Shown here one piece after another: positions 35,699 to 48,045 of a DNA stretch of 64,000 nucleotides. Made by a program: the position numbers and the translations under genes. The number at the start of each line of letters is the position of its first letter. The first letter of the stretch is position 1. Location of the stretch: NCBI GenBank assembly GCA_019843655.1, contig JACDQD010000011.1, positions 7,048,604-7,112,603 of the forward strand. The letters run 5' to 3'. The notes beneath the pieces were generated by a model, which searched no databases, was not told the DNA's origin, and saw only the letters and a list, made by a program, of their open reading frames with translations. Origin of the DNA: Lethocerus indicus (taxonomy: Eukaryota; Arthropoda; Insecta; Hemiptera; Belostomatidae).

Positions 35699-36328
35699 TG
35701 TCAGAAAGAGAATAAAAAAAAATTTAGAAGTTAAATTCATTACAGCCAATCATTTTTCACTAAAAATAATAACAGGTAATAAATTTGACTAATTTACACC
35801 AGATTATTTGAAAATCACTACATGAAAAAATGGCTATACTATCAATGTAACCAACTGGAATATCCAACTAAATCATTAACGCTAGTAAATATTTAGGGGT
35901 GGAAAATTAATGGTATTTGAAATTTGAACAGTTCTATTCGGACACTCAGAAGAGATTCGGGTCATGTAGTGTCCTGTATGTGTCTTAGGGGTTGTTATAT
36001 AGAAAAATAAATTTATATACAATTGTAATATTGGTCTTTCTTCTTTCCAGTAACCTCTCTATTGAGAAGGTTTAGGAAAATACTGGTAAAAATGCTGAAT
36101 ATTCGATCTCCCATTAAAATAGACGAACACAACAGTCCGCCACGGATGATAGTCTGAAACAATAGAATCGAACGAAAAACCCGAAAACCTGGTGTGTTTA
36201 TTCAGCAAAAAATCGGTCCTATCGCTACTTATACAATGAGAGCATGAAAAACTGATTTCCATACTTAATTTCATTCGCTTTCCTTTTTTTTTCCATGCGC
36301 TGTATCAACAACACACCACCGCCAGGCC

Positions 36329-36349
36329 GGAAGTCGGAGAGCGACTTCC
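36329..36349. repeat. Short hairpin
   Basis: GGAAGTCG and CGACTTCC pair perfectly around GAGAG. Confidence 0.6.
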
Positions 36350-37819
36350 TGAATATTCCACATATGTACAGTACCCTGAAAATAATGGTGACTCCAATAA
36401 GTGTCTCCCATAAAGGTTTGGAGTGTATAGATTCGAACGCTGTATCGATTAGATTTGTAGCATGAGTTCAGTGAGTAAGCCTGAGTTGGTGAGCCCTCCT
36501 GTATAATTCAGCTGAAACTTGCGATCGGGTGAAAATTCGACCCGGAGCCGGAGAATCGGATCGAATTCTCAAAGGGGTAAATTGGAGGGAAATTCGGTTA
36601 ATTGAATGAAAATTTTCCCACTGGGATCCGATTGGGGGGGAGGAAATTGCGAAGTCGCCGGCGACGGATGTCCCCGCATAGTTGGGCAGTTCCCGGAGTC
36701 CCGTTTGATTCTCAAACTCAATTGATTGTAAATTTCAAACTCCACTGTGGTGGAGCTACTCAGTCAGTAGTGCACTGTATTAGAGACCCAACTGGGCCTA
36801 TATTGGTTCATTACACCCGTGAATATCAGACTGCGATGTTGAGACTCCCCGCTAGCTAGAATTTCGGTTTCTCGCCAACCTCAGTAGCATTGCGGAAAAC
36901 TTTATTTTATTAAGAAAAACTTATTTTTGAGTCTTTATTCCATTCATAATCTTTGGCCTGTCCTAGGCATTCGCGTGGAGGTCGTCCTGTCTGTCACATT
37001 CGTTCTGTCTGCTTTCAAGTTGTTGTTTGGGAATGTCATGTCGTTCTTTTAAGATCAGTAGGGTTTTACATCTTTTATGGATTATTGGGTGGATTGCAGG
37101 TAGCAAGCTTCTTTTTTGGGGCTGTATTAATGGGGAGAATGGGAAATCACTTTATTTTCTCAATTAATAAGTTCATTTGTCTGGAAATATTTCAATTTCA
37201 GGCAGGAACTTAAATTGATAAACTGTGACCGCCACGACGAGGGGAAAACTACTATTACAATCACTTTCCGCTTTCCATTTTCCTGGCCTAACGTGAACCC
37301 CGGTAGCACGTCCCGAGTTGCACAACGCTGTAAACGCTTTGCCGGTTATTCCACTCAATTAAACGAGGTCGCGGCGGCTAAGTTCTGGTCGGCGGGACAC
37401 GTTGAAGGCGACCTGCCCGCGGCCTTCGGACAAACGGTAATCGCTAACGGTATAACTACTAGTCTCGTTCGGACTACTAGTCCCCATTCATTGTAATCAG
37501 ATACTTAAGAAAAACTATAAAAAACATTTGGTCCCTGTCAATTTTATGTAATGGACAAGTGCTGTACTTGAGATATTTTTTACCACGTGGTTGGGCATGA
37601 TTACACGAGTCGCAACCTGGGTCCCAACGAGAATCAACACAGAATCTTGTTTTGCTCCATTACAGAAAAAGGGCTTAAAATATCAACGCTTTTATTATAT
37701 AAAATGAAAACAGATTGTATTACGAATTAATAATGTTTTGAATATTTTTTGTACAATGTAATTTCACTGTTTTACTAAGAACACTAACTGACAGGATGTT
37801 GCCCACCGGCAACTGCCCA

Positions 37820-37855
37820 TATGGCGAAAGCCTAAATCGGTCTAGCGGTCTAGAA
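37820..37855 (+). repeat. Family A tail fragment (tentative)
   Basis: ATATGGCGAAAGCCTAAATC followed by GGTCTAGC keeps the spaced core ATGGCGA..GCC.AAA.CGGTCTAGC of the family A tail. The following bases repeat GGTCTAG and then lose similarity. Confidence 0.45.
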
Positions 37856-39377
37856 ATCAATAAGTTGCAATCACATAATGCAAACGGACCAATCACAATT
37901 TTCCAAATGGGAAATATGAGTCGATCCTGTTTGTTTTCGATCGTTCTTCAAATAATACGACTTCTCAAGCCCTGGTCCATAATTGAAGAAGCTAACATCT
38001 TCATTTATAACAATGGACTAAATTCAATTACCGTTAAAATTACAATACAATTTTTTCGTATCACACTTAATAAAATAAATTAATTTAAACATTTTTGAAA
38101 ATTTATTTAGGAGCAATAGACCGTTCCATTTCTCCGGTATTCTTTTTTTACTTGTTATCCTTAATTCTATTGTACTCTTAAAGCTTGAGAATTAATTCAA
38201 TCTTTATAAAGTACGACCGGAGAAAGCCTCGCGGAGGGCTACTCTTTTCCTTTGATTGCCTATTTCATTTAGTAATGAGCGCACTTCAATTAAGTAAGTT
38301 CAGAATCCCGAACAAGAAGTAACTGGAATACAATACTTAGGAATGTCCGTTACCGTTACTTTTAACGAAAACACTTTAAATTATATTTTATTCTTGTCTT
38401 TTCTTGAATGTAATCGGTACAAGGTTTTTTATTTGTTAATATTATAATTTGTATTAAAAACGCGTATGTTTAATTTAAATTGGCGATGAAAAAAACCGTA
38501 AAATCCAGACGATGTAGGAGTAAATATTTCGTTGACGGTAATAATGTATAATTAGGACCAAATGAATCGATTATATATTTTAGCTTGTTCGTTTTGTTAC
38601 TGTACAGGAACCAATCAAGGACATAACGGAGCATTTGACTTTTTGTGTAAAATACTTTACTCTGCTTCAGGTGACTGAATTACTCATGTCTGGCTCCCAG
38701 CTGCCAATGCCCCGTGACACCGTGAAAGGAGCACATTACATTCATTCAACTTCCTCTTCGATAAGTACATACAGAGTTTTATTTTATCCGTAGAATATAT
38801 AGGGGGCCCAAATAAATAAATAAATATATATATACCACGGACTATACCATTCTTGGGATCGATGGTATTCACTCAGAGGGCATGTTCCGGAAACGCTCCC
38901 AATCGATTTTCCCGGCGAAACGTCTAATTTACGGCCCTCAATTTTAAAATTATACCCTAATTGTAAAACCCCGTGACCCTCAGTTGAATACAAAAATTGA
39001 TTAGCGGCAGTCACGAAAGTAACACGAGCAAACGTCCGATGACTCAAGGGATGTCTCTACTCTGTATTTAAATTAAACGATGGGCGGAATATATATTTTA
39101 AAATAAATGAAAAAATGAAACTTGTAAAAGAAGATATTTTGCGGCCGATATTCTGATGAAAAATAATCAGAGGGGGCTAACACAACAACAGATCACAGAA
39201 TGAGTTCAGGCATTCCTCCTGGGAATTTGAGCCACCGTTGGCATACTTACGCTAGATCGGCTCCCGATTATAGAAATAACAAACAATATTAATAATCACG
39301 CTGGTAATATTTTTCAGTATTGTCGAAAACAATTTCAGCTATAGTTCTATCTGAAATGTTCGTGGTCATAGTATACA
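37856..39377. other. Unassigned AT-rich stretch
   Basis: 37796-38083 is open for 95 codons on the plus strand but has no motif. 38340-38640 is strongly AT-rich. 38811-38834 is a compound (AAAT)/(TA) simple repeat. No gene was recognised. Confidence 0.5.
38811..38834. repeat. Compound (AAAT)n(TA)n simple repeat
   Basis: Three AAAT units run straight into about five TA units. Confidence 0.85.
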
Positions 39378-39440
39378 ATAGGCCGAAACCGGTCTACCGA
39401 AAGATCAAACCAGCGAGAGGAGGCATAAGATCGAGATAAA
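39378..39440 (+). repeat. Family A tail module
   Basis: ATAGGCCGAAACCGGTCTAC followed by CGAAAGATCAAACCAGCG and AGAGGAGGC aligns with the 5-kb tail from GCAGCCGAAACC to AGCGAAAGGAG with few substitutions. It then ends in AAGATCGAGA like the 1.5-kb copy. It combines features of both good copies. No head module lies at the expected distance upstream. Confidence 0.65.
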
Positions 39441-41039
39441 TCGAGTACACAATTAACTGAAGATACAGAAACGATGGGTAGTCTTTTACTTTATGTCTTG
39501 AAAGAGGGGAGCGTTTATTTCGGGACTTCGGTCTCCCGACAGAGCCCTAGACCGGATATTTTCTTTAACCGGATAATTTCGATGAGTTACAAGAGCTCCA
39601 GGTCCCGCCCTCCGAATTTAACCATAAGGGTCTAAAGGGGCGCCCTAACTAAAATTACAGACCTGTGAGGGGGGAGGGGGAGAGGGAGGTCGCCGGGGGG
39701 AGCGATTAGGTGAGAGCCGGCAGCAGGTATTTTAGGAGTCCCCTTTGACCTCCCCCAGGGTTGGCCCCTTGCAGAGATTTACGCCCTGGCTGCGGCTCTC
39801 GCCCTCTTTGGAGGGTGCTCTCCCACAAATACGGACTCGATGCTATCTAAAGTTTGTTCTGCAACTAACCTCAAACACACACCTACACACATATATAAAT
39901 AACAGCAAGATCACGGTAATTTGGTGTTTGGATTTGGAATTAGGATTCCGCCATATTGATATATGTGATGCGCCAGGTGTCCACAACATTTTTTTTCTAT
40001 ATTTCAATAAGTCGTCTTTCTTTTGGGCGTACAATTAATTGATGATAAATTAATTAGGTGTGGATAATTACTCACGATTAAAATCCCTACGTTCGAACTG
40101 ATAACACGATAAAGAGCAAAGGGACGAAATCTGGAGAAAATATCAGGCATCCTTATTAGTCACGAGTAGCACAACACTTCCTGCGGAACGGAGTCGCTCC
40201 CCGAGGTGATGTGAGGGGGCTCGTTAACTCTAACCGCAAATTTAGGTCCTCGAGGAGAGACAAGTGTATGGACGGGGCTCCGGGGGAAGAGTAATTAAAG
40301 CAATAATTAGAGTATGCGACCTAATTACACGGCGGCTGGTCATTATACAGGGCGGGGGCGGGCCGCGAGGACACCGGGGCAAAGACACGGCCGAAAGTAT
40401 ACGCATATAAAAAAAATGTGTACGCACTTCAACACGAAATGTATACGCACAGTACTGGATAAATAACAACTATTCAAATCTGTACATATTTTTTTAGCCC
40501 CCTCCGTTGAAAAAGAATTATTAAAATTATTCTCGAGATGAAAGAGAAATACTATCCCGTAATAGCAACCCCCCCCCTCATTCAATGTAACAGAGGTACA
40601 ATGTTTCGAACAACAGTAGACCGAGTGATTGAACTTCAATCGACAGTCGGTATTGAGTAAACACAGCGGGTAATCGAACTATAATATTGTTATATATCTA
40701 TAAACAGGAATTGTTATATTAGACGCGGTGTATTGATGAATCGGGCAACTGCACAGAGTTCAATTTCAGAACGGACTGGTTAAGACAATAATCATAATGT
40801 AATAACGTCTGCGTCGATCCCCCTCCTCGTTTGATTAAACCGCTTTCGGCCCTTCGCTACCACCAGTACTTGTAACGATGCTCTTGCACATGAAAACTGT
40901 TTTGTCACTGAAGACGGCTAGATCCTGAAATTTTATCTCGGGAACGGGCTTACGAGATGAGAGAGAACCATGGGAATGAGTAGATGATAAACAATCGACA
41001 ATGTTATTGTCCCGATATGGTTATCATGATGAAGAAATC
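39441..41039. other. Unassigned stretch
   Basis: 39590-39840 is GC-rich, with a purine tract at 39667-39690. 39745-40038 is open on the plus strand (97 codons) and 40343-40639 on the minus strand (98 codons), both without motifs. A C9 run lies at 40569-40577. Confidence 0.5.
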
Positions 41040-41175
41040 GCCCACTGTGGTGGCACTTTCCTGACTTGCAGAGAAGATCTCTGGGACAGTGGCGTTTAAA
41101 CCACTGTCGACTCGTCGACTGAGGTCGTTCGATTGGAAACTTTCGACCGGAGCAGCGTTGGATAACTCGGTGGAT
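41040..41175. repeat. Family D dispersed repeat, copy 2 (tentative)
   Basis: Blocks shared in order with 2470-2700 are CCCACTGTGG/GGCACTTT, AAGATCTC then GGGACAGTGGCGTTT, GACTGAGGTCGTT and GCAGCGTTGG. The copy also carries its own small palindromes: ACAGTGG/CCACTGT (41096-41117) and GTCGACTCGTCGAC. The minus strand is open at 40933-41199 (88 codons), with a Cys/His-rich patch that does not fit a standard zinc-knuckle spacing. Confidence 0.4.
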
Positions 41176-44100
41176 ACCGTATGTCCACGTCGGATTCAAT
41201 ATAGCTTTAAATTTTGTCTATTTGTCGGCTAACGTAGTTTTGAAGTACTTTTATGTCGAGGTTTCGACAGTCCAAATTTGCTGTTTAAATCTACCTTTTT
41301 CAGAGGGGCCATCATGAGTAGGTGGGATTAGTAGGTGGTTTACAGCGTTAAGGTTTACAAGCCTTATCTGCCGGGCAATTATACGGCCAACTAATTAAGC
41401 CAACGGCCCCGGCACCGAGCGCAATTGCCGAGTACAGTGCCCAGCGCCAATTTAGACTCTATAGAATTTCGCCGCCGTCGGAGACGACTCTCGAATGAAA
41501 TCCCTAATGGGATTCGCCGGCATTGGGCCGAAAGCCGAGAGTGCGTTTGGTACGGAATCGAAATTAACACCGCGAGATGGAACGAAACGGGCCCAGCCTT
41601 TATCCCAATGCAAACTTGTAACCGGCCCTCGGAATTATTCAAGGCACGAAGCCAAGTTGAACTCGGAATCGCGCGGAAATCTTAGTTCTGCAGCGACTAT
41701 TAAATAAACTGTTTCCATTTAATTCTACGGACAGTTATGATACTTCCGAAAACAACTGCTGAGAATAGAATTTTGACAATTCAGAAAAAGTATTTAAATT
41801 GACTAAATAACTAACTAGAGCGAAGGATTCCACGATCAGAACTTGAATTGTGACTTCCTGTCTTACTGTCCTGTCTTCCGGTGGGATCGCGTAACACTGT
41901 GGGTAGGGGCCCTCGACTAATGGAATTGCACTAAAATTCGCCGAAACCAGAATGATGGTATTCGAAAGCCCGGCGGACCACCAGACGTGCATCTTATATC
42001 AAATGTTTGCATCCGGTTCCTATTCGAATAGAAATGTCTACGATTCTGTAAAGTAGGGGATGAATTTTAAAACTTTCCAATCACTAGAACACTTATCTGA
42101 AGCCGTTTTCGAAACAAAAATTTCATCATGATCAATTCCGGACCACTAAATCCCAAGCCAATGTCGGTGGAAGGTTTTCAAAAAAACGTGACACGCGCGG
42201 CGCCGGTCATTAAAGTGTTAATTATAGCACCGCAATCTTGCACCAATAAACCAGGTTGTTGAGTTTTCACAAGAACAAGTGTTTTGAAATAACAATAGTA
42301 CAATGAAAAACGGCATTGAGGTTTCACAAGAGAAGTGAGGGGAGATAAGGAACAGACAAATATTTGTTTAGCCTATGATGTAATGAGCAGATCCGTTTTA
42401 ATTGAATTCAATCTTTTCCGATTTCGTTAAATCGAGCTTTATTCGTTTGCATCTCTTTAAAATTATACCGTAGTAATAAATGTGCTGAGTACTTGAGGAG
42501 TAACATGTCCCATTAATTTTTGATGACGGTAAGAGCGGGATAATGTCTAGTCATGCTGAAACTGCCAACCCCCACCCTCATAACCCCTGCTGCTTCTACT
42601 TGTCATGTCAGACGGTTCTATTTCATTTATTTACAAAATTAATTTTATTGATTAATATCATTTCATCAATTAATATATAATCTTTACAGTCTTTTTCAGT
42701 GTAACAGCTGGCGATATAACATTATAACGCGCAAATATATACTATCCGTGATTTGTTGCATATATACAGTCGCACCCTTCAGAAAAATTCAATATTTTAA
42801 GAGAACAAAGTTTCTTTATTACAATAAATTAGAAGAATAAAACTAGATTTAATCCAAATAATCCGTCGCAAACTCGTCAGGGCGGTTTGAAGAGTTAATA
42901 AAAATTCCTATAACCGAAATGTTAAAATGCAGCTCTGTCCTTATTCGTGGTAGGAGATTTCGTGATGGCGATGGTGAATATGGCATTGACGGGAATTGCA
43001 CAAGTTAATATGCGTGTCTACCGAATAATAAGGAACGGGTTGCTTTCGACCGCTTAACGGTATTTTACCTATAGGCCATGCAATCGGTATTCCCGATGTT
43101 TCATCAGAATATGGACCGAGGTACCGGCTCTCGCAAATATTTGCAACCTTTGAGGGGACAAGAAAGAACGATATGGGTTCGCGTTGGAGAACTTCAAGAA
43201 GGGGCCCAGGATGAAGAGGAATAGAGTAGCTCTACCAGTTGCCAGGTAGTGTTGAGAACATGACACAGAAGAGAGAATGAACTAAAAAACAAGTCTACCC
43301 TGCCAAGCACTTTGCGCAGGAGACAATGTACGCGTCTTGTGTCTTGTGTCGATTTGGTAATTCAGATCGATGATACGTCTGTAATAAAAGTTACCGTTAA
43401 AATTTGTTTTTAAAGCCGTTAATATAAATCTTCGGTTAAAATTTACTGTGGGGGCTACGATGGTTATCGGGTGTAATCGATATATCGATATATACGGGTG
43501 AATCGATGTCGTCAACTTGTTCAGCCATTGTTTTCACATCGCGTACCTTTATTAAGGCGTCCGACGGGTTGTGCTTTGTTTTAGTTGTTATGGAAGAGTT
43601 GAATGTAATTTCTTTGTGTTGTTTAAAGCGTGAGAGACCGGAGTGATTGAAATATGTATGGATCTGGGAAGGTTATGTCTCTTAGACCGTGTTCTAAGAG
43701 GGAGTCAGATTCTGAATAAGGTTAGTTTTATTATACTATTTTTATATATTTCTTTTCGCGTCATAATTACTTTCTTTGGCTTTACTTTGACAACTAACGG
43801 TTCTGAAATTCATTCACAACGATTCGCTCGTATTGTGAAGTCACGTTGCTATCGATCTCTGGCGTACGACATATCGATATTATGAAGCCACGCCGACGTA
43901 GCCCCTACAGTAAATTTTAACCAAATCCTCTATAACGACTTTGGAAAAAGGGGGGCGATGTCGCCACAGCCCGCAGGACAACAACTGTCGCCAGAGTAAA
44001 CTGTGGTGTTGGAAAACAGAGAAAAAAATCGGGCCGGCCGGAGTCTGGGCTCAAATAGGCCGGCAAATTTTCACGGGCTCTGGCCCAGTTTATTGTCGCC

Positions 44101-44620
44101 GGAAGTGGGTCGCGGCGTAAATACTGTCCGGGGGCGAGAGCGAGAGGGAGAGTGTTAGGGGCGGGCAGAGGGCCACATCCGTTTCCACGGCCCAACGCCC
44201 GTCAACCGCCGCCCGAGTAACGCCCTCCTGTCCGCCTCCACCAACCGAAAACGATTTTCCCCTTCGTCCCGTCAATCATGCGTATTTTATTGTCGCCCGC
44301 GGACATAGTGCTCGGAGAGCGATAGCGCGTTCCGTATTAATCCATTTGCATCATCGGTCTACTTCGGCCGCCGTGCTTAAAAATCAGAACCGAACAACGG
44401 ACGACTGACCCGTGTTGGACATATGGGTGTGAAACCGACGTTGAAAAAATTTATGGATTTTATCAAAAATACAGTGTCTAAAACGACTAATACGCAATAT
44501 TATAGTAGACAGTCGCATGTTCGTGGATTATTCCGCGCTTGGATGCCAATGGGTTAAATCATTTGGACGCCCATTCGCGAAGCCCCTGATCTGGTCGGTT
44601 TTAATTAACGCGCAATAAAG
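41176..44620. other. Unassigned stretch, no supported gene
   Basis: 41400-41700 is CpG-rich and open in several frames (up to 86 codons), without a domain. 42630-42850 is AT-rich. 43476-43495 is an ATCGATATATCGAT-type palindromic tract. 43540-43760 is rich in G and T on the plus strand. 43917-44300 is GC-rich. Confidence 0.5.
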
Positions 44621-44623
44621 TTT

Positions 44624-44653
44624 TTATACCGCTACGCGAAATATGCGGTATAA
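44624..44653. repeat. Short hairpin
   Basis: TTATACCGC (44624-44632) and GCGGTATAA (44645-44653) form a perfect 9-bp stem with a 12-base loop. Confidence 0.65.
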
Positions 44654-47477
44654 GCTTTATTTTTAACGAAGCAAACCTTTGAAAACATTAGCGGCAGACG
44701 GGACAAACACTATAAAGTAATAATTCGAGAATTATGAATTGCAGTATATTCAGGTAGATTTTGTGAAACGCTTTTGTCTTAAAACATTTTTCATCATCTT
44801 TGTATCATGCGGTATACCTCAAGATTAACTGCACTAATCCAGAGATTCCTGTATTTTAACTTCATAATTAAATGATTCAGAGACATTCAAAAGTAATCGT
44901 TGGTACCTAGAAACATTCCGCAATCGTACTTGTAACTATAAAGATTGATTATACAATAAATAAAGAAAAAAAAACTCAGCGCGGCGCTATTTTCAGCCAC
45001 AGAGTCACAGAGACTTCATGACGCTCAGTCATGCGAATGTCGAAACGTGTCGACAATGGGCTAAATTGGGTAAAAAACGAAGGGAAAAAAGAGAAATTAT
45101 TCGGTCTCGACGAGTTCATCGAACGAAACTTGACTGTTACGCGATCCCCTTTTTAAAAACCATACTTATGGGATATATCAAAATTTCCGCTAACTTGAGG
45201 TAAGAATAAATTTTCATCGCTGTCGTACAGAACAACCATTGGGTTTTTAATTTCATTTCTCTGTAAATATAAAACAATATGGCGCCCCGTTAAATTACAC
45301 TTACCGAAAATTGCATCGGTATTCCAACTCTGCTTTCTCACGATTTAAGAATGCCGGATTTGGTCGCTTTCGAGCTTAATGCACAGAGTAAGCGCACCTC
45401 ATTAATTCTCCCTCTCCCGGCACCCATTCTAATTAGTGGCATTTAGCCACTTGTATTGAGAGTATCTGCACTATCGACAGGAAGTAGTTGTTTAGAAACA
45501 AACTACAGAACTGAATTCCAACTTACTTCAGTTGACGGGTTCCCCGTTCAATTTACGATTTGGCGGTTCATTGGGGTAGAAATATCGCGGTAACTATTTC
45601 CAAATAGGTCCTTACTTTTTGATGGGTAGTGCAGTAAATAGTTTGAAACGATACAATCTCTTATTAGTTATTACGCTGACCTAAGATGTTTGAATTTTAC
45701 ACTCTAAAACATTCGTTTCGTAAAGTTTTAATTAAAAAAATATTTGTTTTAGTGATTCCAAACTATGACAAGGTATTGGGTCAGAAAGCCTATTTTCCTT
45801 TGGGGCCAACTGAGAGCCTCGAGTTCAAGAGCACGACCTATTTCGATTTGTCTGTTAGATTACGAGTTTTTATCTAACAAAACATCTTGAATCGATATTT
45901 TCACACAAATTCAAAATTCAATTTTACAATCATTGTCTAAAATTATTTAGATACTTGAGGATTCCCAATTGTGAGTACTAAGGACTATGAAGCATTCAGA
46001 TTTCGGTTGGGAGATTGGGACAAATATACTACAACTTACAGGCCAAACATTTGTCGCTTCGGTAAGGTACGAAGTTTTAACGTTTTTAACTTAAGTGGTG
46101 GTAAATTATTATAAAGAAAATCATCGAACAGATACCCGCCAATGAGACACTGAAAAAACTTTCCTGTTCAGGAAATACAAACACAATTTCCGAAATGAAA
46201 AGCAGTTATTACTTCGAATAAAACCTTCTATTCTATAGGTTCACCGCCGCCACCACGACCCCCTCCGGCAGCCGAAAAGAAACTTTAAATCTCATAACGT
46301 AAACTGCGCAATTTAGCGTTGCATTCATTTTAGTTTCTAGTAAAGTCGCCTTAGAAAGAAAAGACCCCCCGAGCTGTAACGACCGAACGTCGTAACCGGT
46401 ATCGGGGTCAATTGAATTTTGTTTATCCGACTGAACGCTCTTTAAAAATACATAGACGTTTGATAGAGGAATATTTTCTAGGGGTGGAAGGGGGGGGAGT
46501 CGCCCCTTTTGTCGATATGTCGATAACATCCCCGTCGGAAAAGCGACCGGTCAATTCAATTGCCTATTGGTTTGGAGCGTTCCTTTTGTATCTGGCTGTT
46601 GTTCACGTCAGTCTTCAGCCTTTCTTCTTTCCGCCCCGCCGTACCCTTTACTTCCGTTTCCGATGCTCCAATATCGTCAGATATTTTTGCGATGAGAAAT
46701 AAAGGCAAAAGGCGAGTCGGGCGCCGAATGGCCGGTTCTCATCACCGAGTCAACGTAACAAGGAAAGAATGTTTTCTTGTACTACGAAATATCTAAATTC
46801 CATTCCTTCTATCTTGTGTAAATTAAAGTTCGATCCGCATTCAACCATCATATAGCTTTCAAAGAACCGGTTAAGCACAAGACCAAGTTGGTGAATACAA
46901 AAGAACAGAAGAATTATATAATTTTCATTTCTTAATTCAGAATATCGGTTATCGATTGATAATCAATTGGCCTCGCTCTCGAATTCTGGCCTAAATGAAA
47001 AATGAAAGATATTTTTTTAAATATTTCACAAAATTATACAACCGAGTGGAGTTTAGCATCTGATATATTGTCAACTAAAAATATGTTTCATTAACGTTCA
47101 TACAAACTTTTCTATTTTGAAAATTCGAAATCTTTCCTTTTAAGTAATATAATCTGTACTTTTAAATTTATTATCAACTACCGCAGATGCCGCGAATGAT
47201 ATAAACGCCATTCGGAACTTTCAGGCAACAGACAGATGGCCACGAAACATGTGAAGAAACCGGAAAAACTACGCGGGTAATGCAATTTTCCACTCGGCGT
47301 CCGGGAAAATTCCCCCGCCGGTCGCAGAACAAATAGACGGGGCACGCTCGGCATGAGTCCGGAGCGGATTGTACGGGGGACATAAAGTCTCCAACGGGCC
47401 GTGAATATACGGGCCCGAGAGCTGGGGACGTTTCACATCCTTTTCTCCCCGCCGACGGATGACTCAATAGGAAGAGT
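44654..47477. other. Unassigned stretch upstream of the reverse-transcriptase relic
   Basis: 46412-46702 (plus, 96 codons) and 46233-46529 (minus, 98 codons) overlap on opposite strands and have no motif. A G8 run lies at 46490-46497. No LINE endonuclease motif could be traced upstream of the relic. Confidence 0.45.
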
Positions 47478-48045
47478 CGTCCCCTATCACTTCTTTCTTC
47501 CCTCAAAAATTCGGACTTTCGACCGAGTACCATTTGGCGCATCGGTGGTCACTTTCTATCGGAGTAAAAAGTGAAGTCTAAAACGGCCAACAGCTGTCGA
47601 TGGGCCTTAGAAAATGTTTCGGATTGAATTGAAATATCTCGGGAGTAAGTGAAATTGCCCTGCGCCAAGACGTCTTTCGTGCACTGAGAGTCGAACATTG
47701 AATGTTGCATGTCGGGCCCCGGCGAAGTCTATTGTCGGCACTGTCACGACAGTACCGCATTGACGCGGTTGGGAAAACTTTTTTCAAGTGGTATGTTGAG
47801 GTCGTGTTGAATGGCGTGATTGGAAACATACCAGGGAAACATTCGAAGCACTTTATATTGGAATCTCCGGATGGGAGGGTTGTTGGGTGGGTCCAATGTG
47901 AGTTTGTTGGCTAAGGTCAATTTTGACGTTCATTCTAGCGATGGTCTTAGTGGTACTAATTTCCGGCTCAACGAAGTTCTTAAATAGAAATTTTACTGCA
48001 GGCTGGAGTCCCCTTCTGGGGCCACTCGTCCCTAGGGGGCTTTAT
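47478..48045 (+). pseudogene. Decayed non-LTR retrotransposon reverse-transcriptase fragment (probable)
   Basis: Pieces of the RT domain of jockey/CR1-type LINEs occur in the expected order but in different frames. RPLSLLSSL at 47478 resembles the conserved RPISLLSxLSK. Around 47531-47550 the bases resemble a QFGFRRGHS coding block, read out of frame. DVFRAL..VEH at 47669-47698 resembles DLSxAFDTVDH. LLSALSRQYRI followed by FFKWY (47729-47794) resembles the LLxxLxxxxGI...W(F)xSYL block. GGAGTCCCC...CTGGGGCCACTCG (48005-48030) resembles GVPQGSVLGPLLF. Frameshifts, stops and spacing changes mean it cannot encode a working enzyme. No YADD catalytic motif was found. Each match is weak alone; their order is the argument. 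Confidence 0.5.

Larger units (their letters stand above)
35223..37819. other. Unassigned stretch
   Basis: Two hairpins are listed separately (35682-35698, 36329-36349). The first sits in CCCTATATTATATAGGG, followed by TGTC. 36930-37110 is rich in G and T on the plus strand and carries an 86-codon frame (36953-37213), without a motif. ACTACTAGTC words repeat at 37456-37482. Confidence 0.45.

Noticed and set aside
41040..41100. Retroviral-type zinc knuckle in the minus frame of family D copy 2
   Set aside because: The Cys and His residues do not follow C-x2-C-x4-H-x4-C, and the corresponding place in the 2.5-kb copy has different spacing.
47174..47542. 122-codon minus frame next to the RT relic
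   Set aside because: It runs opposite to the RT-like motifs and partly overlaps them. It has no domain of its own and is best explained as a shadow frame.
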